Positions 45,287 to 53,008 of a DNA stretch of 64,000 nucleotides are shown piece by piece. The notes beneath the pieces are model-generated. The model saw nothing but the letters and a program-made list of their open reading frames with translations. It did not search any database and was not told the origin of the DNA. The stretch comes from Moraxella sp. (GTDB lineage Bacteria > Pseudomonadota > Gammaproteobacteria > Pseudomonadales > Moraxellaceae): assembly GCF_030525845.1 (NCBI RefSeq), contig NZ_JAUNDY010000004.1, positions 59,829 to 123,828 on the forward strand. The letters are read 5' to 3'. The position numbers were made by a program, and so were the translations under genes. Numbering within the stretch: the stretch's first letter is position 1; every line of letters begins with the position of its first letter.

Positions 45287-45921
45287 TGCGGCAACCAAGA
45301 CAACGGCAATGTTTCATCAAACCGTGTGTGGTAGTGTGTCGGTTTGGTAATGACAAGCTCCCAACACGCCTCGCCTCGTGCCAGATATTTGATTTCAAAA
45401 TGTGTGCGCGCCGAATCAGGCTCAATTTGTCGCTTAGAATAAGGTAAATGCCAAACCGTCTCCAACAATACCTGACATTCTTGGATGTACTCATCAATGT
45501 TGCTGGCAATGATGATTTGACCATTTGGCGACATTCTTGATAATAAAAATTCAAAAAACGGCATGTTTAAAAACCGCTGATTTTTATTTTTGGGTTCTGG
45601 ATTGGGGTATAGGATAAAGCACTTTTGGACTTGATTGGGGAAAAGTGCATACGCCGACCAGCAGATTGCATCGCTGTGAATAGGGGTAAGGCTAGTTAAA
45701 GGCTGGGCATCAAAAGACTTTTTGAAAGCGGTAAATTTCTCATGGGTACGCTCAATGGCATACAAATGACACTCTGGATTTTGACTAGCAAACAACAAGG
45801 CGTGTTTGCCCTTGCCTGCACCAATCTCCAAACAAATCGGCTCACGCCCAATTGGCACAAAATCTCGTGGAGGCATAAGAGCAGATACATCAAACAAACG
45901 AGAAAATCGATGTGAAATCAT
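45283..45921 (-). CDS. trmB: tRNA (guanine-N7)-methyltransferase TrmB
   Basis: SAM-dependent enzyme that makes m7G46 in the tRNA variable loop. It has 212 residues, slightly shorter than E. coli TrmB (239). Motif I CLEIGAGKGKHALLFA, then ECHLYAIERTHEKFTAF, the catalytic loop PNPEPKNKNQRFLNMPFFEFLL (with the conserved PDP-type Pro-x-Pro region here YPNPEPK) and a C-terminal domain ending TRFDETLPLSWLPQ. It is 4 bp after clpS and overlaps the flavoprotein start by 4 bp. The N-terminus starts MISHRFSRLFDV without the usual basic region. Confidence 0.92.
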   Translation of the reverse strand: MISHRFSRLFDVSALMPPRDFVPIGREPICLEIGAGKGKHALLFASQNPECHLYAIERTHEKFTAFKKSFDAQPLTSLTPIHSDAICWSAYALFPNQVQKCFILYPNPEPKNKNQRFLNMPFFEFLLSRMSPNGQIIIASNIDEYIQECQVLLETVWHLPYSKRQIEPDSARTHFEIKYLARGEACWELVITKPTHYHTRFDETLPLSWLPQ

Positions 45922-45925
45922 AGAG

Positions 45926-46237
45926 TTATGCTCTCTCCAACGTCAACAACAGCGGATATTCTGCCTCTTCGGCATATTGACCGACAATGGCAATCTTGGT
46001 CTCGCCAATCTCTTTGGGTAGGGTCGCCACAACCGCACTACCTTGCTGATGGACTTGCATCATGACATCAGTCGCTTTATCCAAAGAGTACGAAAACACC
46101 TCAACCAAAATAAACACCACAAACTCCATCGTGGTAAAGTTGTCATTGTGCATAATCACATGAAACATCGGCACTTCATCATACTGATGATGTACCGCCA
46201 CATCTGCCTCAACCTCAAAATCCTGATGTGTACTCAT
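45926..46237 (-). CDS. clpS: ATP-dependent Clp protease adaptor ClpS
   Basis: Adaptor that hands N-end-rule substrates to ClpAP. It has 103 residues. The core PMFHVIMHNDNFTTMEFVVFILVEVF includes the conserved HNDN-like substrate-binding region, followed by AVVATLPKEIGETKIAIVGQYA. It overlaps the upstream coiled-coil gene by 4 bp. clpA is not adjacent here, although it is the common partner in relatives. aat, the enzyme that adds N-end Leu/Phe, lies 3 kb downstream. Confidence 0.93.
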   Translation of the reverse strand: MSTHQDFEVEADVAVHHQYDEVPMFHVIMHNDNFTTMEFVVFILVEVFSYSLDKATDVMMQVHQQGSAVVATLPKEIGETKIAIVGQYAEEAEYPLLLTLERA

Positions 46238-46971
46238 AGTCCGCCCACAGGTCGCTCACTCACACCTTTATCCTCTCGTTGAGCCATGACCTCGCCCACT
46301 TGCCAGTTGTAGAGCTGTTCAGCTCGCTCGCCACCTGCGTTAATTTCCAGCTTGATTTGTCTGGGTTTAAAGCCATCAGGCATCACAAAACGCCCACGAA
46401 TTCGCTCAACATCGCTGATTTCATAGATGGCAGGTTTTAGGGGAATTTTTACCATATTTGTGGCATTAAGCAAGGTCATCTTTGGTGTCATGGTAACGCT
46501 CGCTCCCGATGATGCGACCATTGCCACATCAAAACGATACTCAAAGGTGTTATCAGGCAACGCCAAAATTTCGCCACCCAATACTTCTAAGGGTAGACCG
46601 CCGTCTTTGGCAAGTTTTTTCTTAAATAGCTTATTAACCTGCAAAAGTTGTAGATTTTTGGTGGTCAGCTCTTCGTTTTTTTCACGCAAAGATTCAAGGT
46701 TGGAGAGGCTAATGTCTCGCTCCTTGACCGCTGAGTCGAGCTGTTGTTTTAGCTTGGCTTCATCGACAGACATGCCTTGTACCGTGATGGCTTTTTCTTG
46801 TTGTTCTTGGAGCTGTATGACCATGCCTTTTCTTAGCCCTTGCTTGTGTCCGATTTTATAACCAAACACCGCCATAACCATCGCAATCAAAGCGAGTGCC
46901 ATCACAAAAAGCACCAAGATTTGCTGTGCTGACCCACGTTGATGACTTGTTGTATTTTTTAAAAATTTCAT
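46234..46971 (-). CDS. Membrane-anchored coiled-coil protein (DUF6776-like)
   Basis: Bitopic protein of unknown function, resembling the DUF6776 family. It has 245 residues from the ATG at 46971. One transmembrane helix (ILVLFVMALALIAMVMAVFGY, about 16-37), then a coiled coil with long helices (EQQEKAITVQGMSVDEAKLKQQLDSAVKERDISL ... EKNEELTTKNLQLL), and a periplasmic beta-rich domain of ~120 residues (FEYRFDVAMVASSGASVTMTPK). It is the first gene of a four-gene minus-strand operon. Confidence 0.75.
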   Translation of the reverse strand: MKFLKNTTSHQRGSAQQILVLFVMALALIAMVMAVFGYKIGHKQGLRKGMVIQLQEQQEKAITVQGMSVDEAKLKQQLDSAVKERDISLSNLESLREKNEELTTKNLQLLQVNKLFKKKLAKDGGLPLEVLGGEILALPDNTFEYRFDVAMVASSGASVTMTPKMTLLNATNMVKIPLKPAIYEISDVERIRGRFVMPDGFKPRQIKLEINAGGERAEQLYNWQVGEVMAQREDKGVSERPVGGL

Positions 46972-47179
46972 AAAATCATAAAACCAAACAGAATAAAAGC
47001 AAAATGCCCACAAACAAGCTGGCTATTATACCAAAAATCATGCAATGATTAACCTCATTTTTACCAAAATTTAGCTTTTAAAAAACAAAAATCATACACT
47101 AACATTGCCCTCACATCATATTTACCATCAAAACTTCGGTTGCCATACACAATAAATCCGCCTCGTTTGTAAATATGCA

Positions 47180-47208
47180 TTGACCTTTTTTGTAGTTTGC
47201 GGTATTGT
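47180..47208 (+). promoter_or_regulatory. Candidate cstA promoter
   Basis: TTGACC (47180-47185) and TATTGT (47203-47208) are separated by 17 bp. The cstA ATG follows 58 bp later with TAGGAG as ribosome site. Confidence 0.6.
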
Positions 47209-47265
47209 AAGCATCTGTAACATTTGGCAACTTTACCATATTTTTTACAATCTAGGAGATTGTTT

Positions 47266-48792
47266 ATGTTGTGGTTTTTATTTTGTATCACGGTTTTGTT
47301 GATGGGATATTTCATCTATGGAAAAATCATTGAAAAAATCTTCGTCATCAATCCCAATAAAAACACCCCTGCCTACACCATGACAGATGGCGTGGATTAT
47401 GTACCGATGTCCAAAAAACGCATTTGGCTCATTCAGCTACTCAACATCGCTGGCACAGGCCCGATATTTGGTCCAATTTTGGGAGCATTGTACGGTCCTG
47501 TGGCAATGCTTTGGATTGTGTTTGGCTGTATCTTTGCAGGGGCGGTGCATGATTATATGTGTGGCATGCTCTCGGTGCGTAATGGCGGTGCCAGCATGCC
47601 TTATTTGACTGGCAAATATCTAGGAACTCCCGTTAAGCATTTTATCAACCTTTTGGCGGTGGTGCTTTTGGTGCTAGTGGGCGTGGTGTTCGTGGCAAGC
47701 CCAGCCAAGCTACTAACCAACATCACGATGGAGAATATCGCCAGCTTTGATGCTTCGGCGGTTTTGGTGGCGTGGACGACCATTATTTTTGTGTATTACA
47801 TTGTGGCGACACTACTTCCTATTGATAAAATCATCGGCAAGATTTATCCATTTTTTGGTGGGCTGTTGCTGTTCATGTCTTTTGGCATGATGTATGGTCT
47901 CATAAAAAATGAGCTTAGTGGTAGCGAGACTTACTTTTTTAATAGCATGGGTGGCTTGACGGTTGATAGCTTCTTTCAAAACCTACAACCCAAAGGCGAC
48001 CTACCAATTTGGCCCTTACTATTTTTGACCATCACTTGTGGTGCATTATCAGGTTTTCACGCCACCCAAACGCCACTAATGGCTCGCTGTGCCGAAAATG
48101 AGTCAGAGGGTCGCTTTATTTTTTATGGGGCGATGATTGCTGAGGGTATCATTGCACTCATTTGGTGCGTGGTAGGCATGTCATTTTATCCCACCTTAGC
48201 TGGTCTACAAGAAGCCATCGCCGCAGGCTCGCCTGCAAAAGTGGTCTATGACAGCTCCATTGCCTATCTTGGGGCTATCGGTGGCGTGTTTGCCATCTTG
48301 GGCGTGGTCATACTACCCATTACCTCAGGCGATACCGCATTTCGTGCAGCACGCCTTATCATCGCAGAGTTTGCCAATATAGAACAACGCACCCTCGCCA
48401 AACGTTTATGGATTGCCATTCCGCTATTTGTCATCGGCTTTGTCATCTCCAAAGTGGACTTTCAAATCCTATGGCGATATTTTAGCTGGGCAAACCAAAC
48501 CGTTGCGGTGGTCATGCTTTGGACGGCGGCAGGTTATTTATACCGTTATCGCAAATTTCATTGGGTTTGTACCTTGCCAGCGATATTTATGAGTGCAGCG
48601 TGCTTTACGTTTTTGGCATATGATAAAATCGGCTTTAAGCTTGACTATCAGCTATCTGTCTACATCGGACTTGGATTGACACTCTTGACGACGTTGGCGT
48701 TTTTTGTGTTTGTCAAACGAGAACGAGTGGCAGGCGACCCTGATGCCAGTGTCATTGAGGAGTCTCTTATCCCAAACATCTCCAAAGCCTAA
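47266..48792 (+). CDS. cstA: Carbon starvation protein A family transporter
   Basis: Multi-helix membrane protein of the CstA family; CstA and BtsT take up pyruvate or peptides under starvation. It has 508 residues, shorter than E. coli CstA (701), as in the compact subfamily. ATG 47266 follows TAGGAGAT. Hydrophobic segments run throughout, with the conserved N-terminal YVPMSKKRIWLIQLLNIAGTGPIFGPILGALYGP and an AGAVHDYMCGMLSVRNGGASMP motif. Short gene with its own promoter and terminator. The substrate is uncertain. Confidence 0.92.
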   Translation: MLWFLFCITVLLMGYFIYGKIIEKIFVINPNKNTPAYTMTDGVDYVPMSKKRIWLIQLLNIAGTGPIFGPILGALYGPVAMLWIVFGCIFAGAVHDYMCGMLSVRNGGASMPYLTGKYLGTPVKHFINLLAVVLLVLVGVVFVASPAKLLTNITMENIASFDASAVLVAWTTIIFVYYIVATLLPIDKIIGKIYPFFGGLLLFMSFGMMYGLIKNELSGSETYFFNSMGGLTVDSFFQNLQPKGDLPIWPLLFLTITCGALSGFHATQTPLMARCAENESEGRFIFYGAMIAEGIIALIWCVVGMSFYPTLAGLQEAIAAGSPAKVVYDSSIAYLGAIGGVFAILGVVILPITSGDTAFRAARLIIAEFANIEQRTLAKRLWIAIPLFVIGFVISKVDFQILWRYFSWANQTVAVVMLWTAAGYLYRYRKFHWVCTLPAIFMSAACFTFLAYDKIGFKLDYQLSVYIGLGLTLLTTLAFFVFVKRERVAGDPDASVIEESLIPNISKA

Positions 48793-48800
48793 AAACAAAG

Positions 48801-48824
48801 ACCACGCCAAAAGCGTGGTTTTTT
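48801..48824 (+). terminator. Terminator after cstA
   Basis: ACCACGC and GCGTGGT form a 7-bp stem around CAAAA, followed by TTTTTT. It lies between convergent cstA and aat. Confidence 0.8.
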
Positions 48825-48828
48825 ATCT

Positions 48829-49581
48829 CTAAGTCATCTCTACCAGCTTTGAGACTGGCATGCAAAAATGCCACGCCCCCAGACCTGCCACGTCTGTTTT
48901 ATTTAGGCAATCAAGCTCCCCCAAAAACGCCTGTCTATCCATCAATGTCGCCCCCAAACTCATCAGATGAGGGTTTTTTAGCTGACAATCCACCAAACAA
49001 ATTCCCCGCTTCTGGCACAGCTTCATCAGCCCCCAAAATGCCACCTTTGAGCTGTCGGCCATGCGATGAAACATACTCTCCCCACAAAACACCGCCCCAA
49101 AACCAATGCCATAAAGCCCACCAATAAGCGGACTTTTTGTTGGCTCATCTTGCCAAATCTCAACACTGACCGCTACGCCTAACTCATGTAACTTAATATA
49201 AGCCTCTACCATCTCGCTCCCTATCCATGTCTTATCGGTGTACGCTCGTGGCTCACGACATGCGTTGATGACCTCCTCAAAAGCATGATTGGTCGTCAGC
49301 GTCCAAGATGATTTTCGTGTAGTGCGAATCAGTGATTTTTTGGGCGTGAACGACAAGGGGTCTATCACGCATCTAGGGTTTGGCGACCACCACGCAATCG
49401 GCTCATTATCAAACCAAGGAAACACCCCACAGCGATAAGCATGAAGCAAGGTTGAGACAGTCAAATCTCCCCCTTGCCCAATAAAGCCATACCCTTCCTC
49501 ATCAGATAACGCCAGAACCTGCCCACCAAAATCATAAGGACAGCCATCAGCGAGGGCATGTAATGTTTGTAAATTTAGCAT
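48829..49581 (-). CDS. aat: Leucyl/phenylalanyl-tRNA-protein transferase
   Basis: Adds Leu or Phe from charged tRNA to N-terminal Lys or Arg, making N-end-rule degrons for ClpAPS. It has 250 residues from ATG 49581, preceded by GTGGAA. Signatures: GFIGQGGDLTVSTLLHAYRCGVFPWF, WWSPNPRCVIDPLSF, AYTDKTWIGSEMVEAYIKLHELG, SPLIGGLYGIGFGAVFCGESMFHR and the end SLGATLMDRQAFL. It is convergent with cstA. Functionally coupled to clpS in the window, though 3 kb away. Confidence 0.95.
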   Translation of the reverse strand: MLNLQTLHALADGCPYDFGGQVLALSDEEGYGFIGQGGDLTVSTLLHAYRCGVFPWFDNEPIAWWSPNPRCVIDPLSFTPKKSLIRTTRKSSWTLTTNHAFEEVINACREPRAYTDKTWIGSEMVEAYIKLHELGVAVSVEIWQDEPTKSPLIGGLYGIGFGAVFCGESMFHRMADSSKVAFWGLMKLCQKRGICLVDCQLKNPHLMSLGATLMDRQAFLGELDCLNKTDVAGLGAWHFCMPVSKLVEMT

Positions 49582-49717
49582 AAATTCCACATAATTGATT
49601 ATTTACCTTTAAGATTTTAAGGTACGCCCCCATTAATGACAAATGCAGGTGTATCAAACGGCTTAGGGTGTAGTCTCATTGACGAAACCAACCCAAATAC
49701 ACCAAATATCATCATTT

Positions 49718-49748
49718 GCGTGTTTTTATCATTTCACAAAAAACACGC
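49718..49748. repeat. 10-bp inverted repeat in the hslO leader
   Basis: GCGTGTTTTT (49718-49727) and AAAAACACGC (49739-49748) flank an 11-nt spacer and end 18 bp before the Hsp33 ATG. It may act as a thermo- or redox-sensitive hairpin or operator; this is inference. Confidence 0.5.
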
Positions 49749-49766
49749 TATTATTTAGAGAATATT

Positions 49767-50666
49767 ATGACTACTTGTGATTACCGTCAGCGTTTTTTTA
49801 TCGAAAACTCGCCAGTGCGAGGCGATGTGGTGCATCTGTCTGACAGCTTTACCACCGTCATCAGCCAAAAGCCCTACCCCAAAGCCATCAAAGCCTTGCT
49901 CGGCGAAATGCTAGTATCGGCAAGCCTGCTCATCGGTACACTAAAAATCGATGGCAAACTCTCCATTCAACTACAATCATCAGACGAAAACTCGCCTTTG
50001 CGTTTTGCGATGGCAGAATGCGACCACTCCCAAGAATCGGCAGGGGCGGTGCGTGCACTAGCAAGTTTTGATAACAGCGATGACAAACAAACACTCTGGC
50101 AATCCCTAACCACCAGCGATGAAGCTTTTGCCCTTATCCAAACAGGCGTGCTATTTATCAGCATTCACCCCAATTTTGGCGAGAGCTATCAAGGCATCGT
50201 GGAACGAGTAAGCGACAATCTGGGTGAGTGCCTTGCTCATTACCAAAAACAATCCGCCCAAATCCCCACCATCATTAAACTTGCCACCAATGAGACACAG
50301 GCAGGTGGGATTTTGGTTCAGCTGTTGCCACAGTCAGACGAAGACAAAGAAAATGACCCCGACCTATGGGACAGACTTAGTATCTTGACGAGCACCATCA
50401 AAAAAGAGGAACTGACCGACCTACCAGCCAGCGAAATCCTCTACCGCCTCTATCACGAAGAAGATGTGGCACTACCCACAGCCACCCCACTTCATTTTGC
50501 TTGCACTTGCTCAGATGTCAAAAGCGAAGGGGCGATTTTGCAACTAGGGCACGACGAAGCCCTAAACGTCATCACAGCACATGGTGGCACGCTGGTGCTA
50601 GATTGTGGTTTTTGTGGTAAAGAATATCGCTTTGATAAAGAGCGTGTTGATGAGTTATTCGCCTAG
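49767..50666 (+). CDS. hslO: Redox-regulated chaperone Hsp33
   Basis: Holdase activated by oxidation and unfolding. It has 299 residues from ATG 49767. The N-terminal core is canonical (FFIENSPVRGDVVHLSDSF, GEMLVSASLLIGTLKI). The C-terminal zinc-switch cysteines appear as HFACTCSDVKS and DCGFCGKEY, that is CxC and CxxC, the family's four redox sensors. A 10-bp inverted repeat precedes it. Monocistronic. Confidence 0.95.
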   Translation: MTTCDYRQRFFIENSPVRGDVVHLSDSFTTVISQKPYPKAIKALLGEMLVSASLLIGTLKIDGKLSIQLQSSDENSPLRFAMAECDHSQESAGAVRALASFDNSDDKQTLWQSLTTSDEAFALIQTGVLFISIHPNFGESYQGIVERVSDNLGECLAHYQKQSAQIPTIIKLATNETQAGGILVQLLPQSDEDKENDPDLWDRLSILTSTIKKEELTDLPASEILYRLYHEEDVALPTATPLHFACTCSDVKSEGAILQLGHDEALNVITAHGGTLVLDCGFCGKEYRFDKERVDELFA

Positions 50667-50688
50667 CCATACCACAAAGAGCCAGCAA

Positions 50689-50710
50689 AATACCCCAACT
50701 TTGGGGTATT
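50689..50710. terminator. Hairpin between hslO and the metalloprotease gene (possible terminator)
   Basis: AATACCCCAA and TTGGGGTATT form a 10-bp palindrome with essentially no extra loop. The minus-strand side continues TTTTGC, a weak T-run; the plus side has none. It overlaps the metalloprotease stop by two bases. Confidence 0.5.
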
Positions 50711-51638
50711 ACCACGCTTCATTTCGCCAATGTCGGTTATGAAGCAGGTCAATGTCGGCAGGTTTTAATTTAAAATTATGGGCGTCTTGCTCATTGCTAT
50801 AAGGATACATAAGAGCGGTGGGGTCGTCATTATGCCCCAAACCCAAAGCATGCCCCAACTCATGAGCCAGTACCAAACGCAAATCATCTATCGAGGTAAA
50901 CTCATAAATATCAACATTTCGCCCATCAAACTGACCCTTATGAAACTGGCGTGGCGTCAAGCGAGCATTGGCGTGATGAATCGTCTCGTTTAAGCGACCT
51001 GTTTCGTGATTGATGTCGCTTACTGCTTGATTAAAGGCGGCTTGGGACAATCCATAAGCCTCAATTTTGGCATTTAGGGTTTGTTGTTCGGCAATCAGCT
51101 CATCTTGGCGCACCAGTAACTGCCGTCTTTTGTTGTGGTCTTTGGTCTCATTTAGGGCAAGCATGAGCATGTCATACTCTTGTTGCCATGTACCCAGCTC
51201 GGCACTTAGACGAGTAAATTCTGATTGCAATGCCTGTCTTTGTAATTCTAAATCATCTGAGCGTTTTTGGTGGTGGTCTTTTAGTTCATCAAGTTCGTTT
51301 TTGATTTTTTGACGTGCATCGGTTTCTGTTTGGCGTTCATCATAAATGAGATTAATGCTTACTTTGGCATTCTCGTCATATACGAACCACTCCCTATCTG
51401 TGCCATGTTGCCAAATCATTGCTGCTTCCTCAGCAAGTTTGTAAACCTCAGCACGACTAAGTCCAAAACGAGCATCCACCTCGCCAATGCGATAACGCAC
51501 CCTCACATCCAAAGGATACATCAGGCGATGGCTTAGACTGTTAAAGCGAACCTGTGGCTCAGTATAAGTCTGATGAGCGAAAAACCCAAGTACCGCCAAT
51601 ATTACCACGTACACACACGCACGAATAACGTTCATCAA
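50709..51638 (-). CDS. Membrane-anchored matrixin-type zinc metalloprotease with coiled-coil insert
   Basis: Metzincin-family zinc protease, probably attached to the inner membrane and facing the periplasm. It has 309 residues. An N-terminal hydrophobic segment (ACVYVVILAVLGFFA) is followed by a ~45-residue conserved-looking region, then a coiled coil of about 120 residues rich in Glu/Gln/Lys (NELDELKDHHQKRSDDLELQ...), then the catalytic domain. The zinc site HELGHALGLGH at about 260-270 is canonical HExxHxxGxxH, and the Met-turn appears as ALMYP at about 276-280. The coiled-coil insertion between anchor and protease is unusual for matrixins. It is immediately upstream-adjacent (3 bp) to orn, on the same strand. 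Confidence 0.82.
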   Translation of the reverse strand: MMNVIRACVYVVILAVLGFFAHQTYTEPQVRFNSLSHRLMYPLDVRVRYRIGEVDARFGLSRAEVYKLAEEAAMIWQHGTDREWFVYDENAKVSINLIYDERQTETDARQKIKNELDELKDHHQKRSDDLELQRQALQSEFTRLSAELGTWQQEYDMLMLALNETKDHNKRRQLLVRQDELIAEQQTLNAKIEAYGLSQAAFNQAVSDINHETGRLNETIHHANARLTPRQFHKGQFDGRNVDIYEFTSIDDLRLVLAHELGHALGLGHNDDPTALMYPYSNEQDAHNFKLKPADIDLLHNRHWRNEAW

Positions 51639-51641
51639 TCA

Positions 51642-52226
51642 TCAATCCAGCAGTTTAAAAAAATGCTCACGATAATGACGAAGCTCTCTGATGGAGTCTC
51701 TGATGTCATCGAGTGCCAAATGCGTACCACTTTTGTGGTAGCCTTGTGCCACGTCAGGTCGCCAGCGATGACACAGCTCTTTGACGCTTGATACATCTAG
51801 ATTGCGATAATGAAAAAATGCTTCTAGGGCTGGCATTTGCCGCGCCAAAAAACGTCTGTCTTGGCAAATGGAGTTGCCACACATCGGCGACACCCCTTTA
51901 TCCACCCATTTGGACAAAAATTCAATGGTCGCTTGCTCCGCCTGAGCGAGCGTTACTGTACTACGGCGAACACGGTCGGTCAGCCCAGACTCACGGTGCT
52001 GGCGAGTACACCATTCGTCCATGCCATTTAGCACCGTGTCAGGCACTTTAATAGCAAAGACAGGACCTTCGGCTAAGATGTTGAGATTATCATCGGTAAC
52101 AATGGTGGCAATCTCAATAATCTCGTCTTTTTGGGTGTCAAGCCCTGTCATTTCAAGGTCAATCCAAATGAGGGCCTTTTTGGGTTTTTGGGTGGGTTTG
52201 GCGTGCTGAATGTGAACTTTTGTCAT
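51642..52226 (-). CDS. orn: Oligoribonuclease
   Basis: DEDDh 3'-5' exoribonuclease that degrades 2-5-nt RNAs and pGpG. It has 194 residues (E. coli 181). Motif [11 protein letters not shown] near residues 20-29, [30 protein letters not shown] (motif II) and the C-terminal [21 protein letters not shown] with the DEDDh His and final Asp. It is the first gene of the pair with the metalloprotease. Confidence 0.95.
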   Translation of the reverse strand: MTKVHIQHAKPTQKPKKALIWIDLEMTGLDTQKDEIIEIATIVTDDNLNILAEGPVFAIKVPDTVLNGMDEWCTRQHRESGLTDRVRRSTVTLAQAEQATIEFLSKWVDKGVSPMCGNSICQDRRFLARQMPALEAFFHYRNLDVSSVKELCHRWRPDVAQGYHKSGTHLALDDIRDSIRELRHYREHFFKLLD

Positions 52227-52286
52227 AAAATATTCCGTTTTGGTGTGTCGTATTTTTAAAGGATAGTGATGTATGCGTTAATCGTT

Positions 52287-52796
52287 TTAGCTAAATCGCT
52301 TGGGTTTTTCATCATAGACATGGGCGTGATACTGACGCATTTGGCGTTCCATGACGCTAGCTATCGCCGCCGAAATCATGTGCTGACCGATGCCTTGTAG
52401 ATTTTCTTGACCGAGTAACTCTTTGACTTTATCGGCAAATTCAATCTTTACCAAAGCCTCACTATCGCCCATCTCTCGTAGCACCAAAACCCCACTCTCC
52501 ACCTCCACAAATTCAAGCAAAGCCTCTCTTGGAGTTATCATGCGAGGTTTGGATTTTGATTTGGGGGTGCTGGGCTTAGGGGCATCACTTTTATCTGCGT
52601 CCCGACCTGTCAAAATCCACTCAGGGGAGACTCCCAAAATTTTACTTAGTTTTTTGGCTCCCGCCTGTGATATGCCATGCTTCGACCAACGCATTACCGT
52701 TGTCATCGAGACATCAGCAAGTAAGGCAATCTCCTCTACGCTTTGACCTGACACATCAAGCACACGCTTTAAGCTGGCATGAATGGATTTACTCAT
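52287..52796 (-). CDS. HTH (Cro/C1-like) transcriptional regulator
   Basis: Small DNA-binding regulator. It has 169 residues from ATG 52796. The N-terminal Xre-type helix-turn-helix is visible as QSVEEIALLADVSMTTVMRWSKHGISQAGAKKLSKILGV. A Lys/Pro/Ser-rich linker (PKPSTPKSKSKPRM) joins a C-terminal ~80-residue domain that I do not recognise (ESGVLVLREMGDSEALVKIEF). It diverges from the heme receptor gene 212 bp away, so it could act on that promoter; this is inference. Confidence 0.78.
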   Translation of the reverse strand: MSKSIHASLKRVLDVSGQSVEEIALLADVSMTTVMRWSKHGISQAGAKKLSKILGVSPEWILTGRDADKSDAPKPSTPKSKSKPRMITPREALLEFVEVESGVLVLREMGDSEALVKIEFADKVKELLGQENLQGIGQHMISAAIASVMERQMRQYHAHVYDEKPKRFS

Positions 52797-52891
52797 AAGA
52801 CACACATTCCTAAAATAAAAACCATCATGGGGATTTATCCTAAATTTTCAATAGGCAGCACCAAAAAAATACATTTGTAAATAACTATAAA

Positions 52892-52911
52892 GAATATAAT
52901 CGTTATTATTT
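52892..52911. promoter_or_regulatory. Weak Fur-like site upstream of the heme receptor
   Basis: The A/T-rich sequence GAATATAATCGTTATTATT has about 12 of 19 matches to the Fur consensus on the opposite strand, too weak alone. Its place, about 100 bp before an iron/heme receptor, raises its credibility. Confidence 0.35.
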
Positions 52912-53008
52912 ACATTCTAGAATTTTTGTTATAAAATGACAGTATTGTTATTTTTTTATAAATTTTCCTGCTGATTAATGACCAACAATTTATTTTAGAG
53001 GGATTTTT

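Noticed and set aside
47061..47180. Short minus-strand ORF of 39 codons (MHIYKRGGFIVYGNRSFDGKYD...), possibly with AAAGGT as ribosome site
   Set aside because: No recognised family and it lies across the likely cstA promoter; more likely chance or a decayed fragment.
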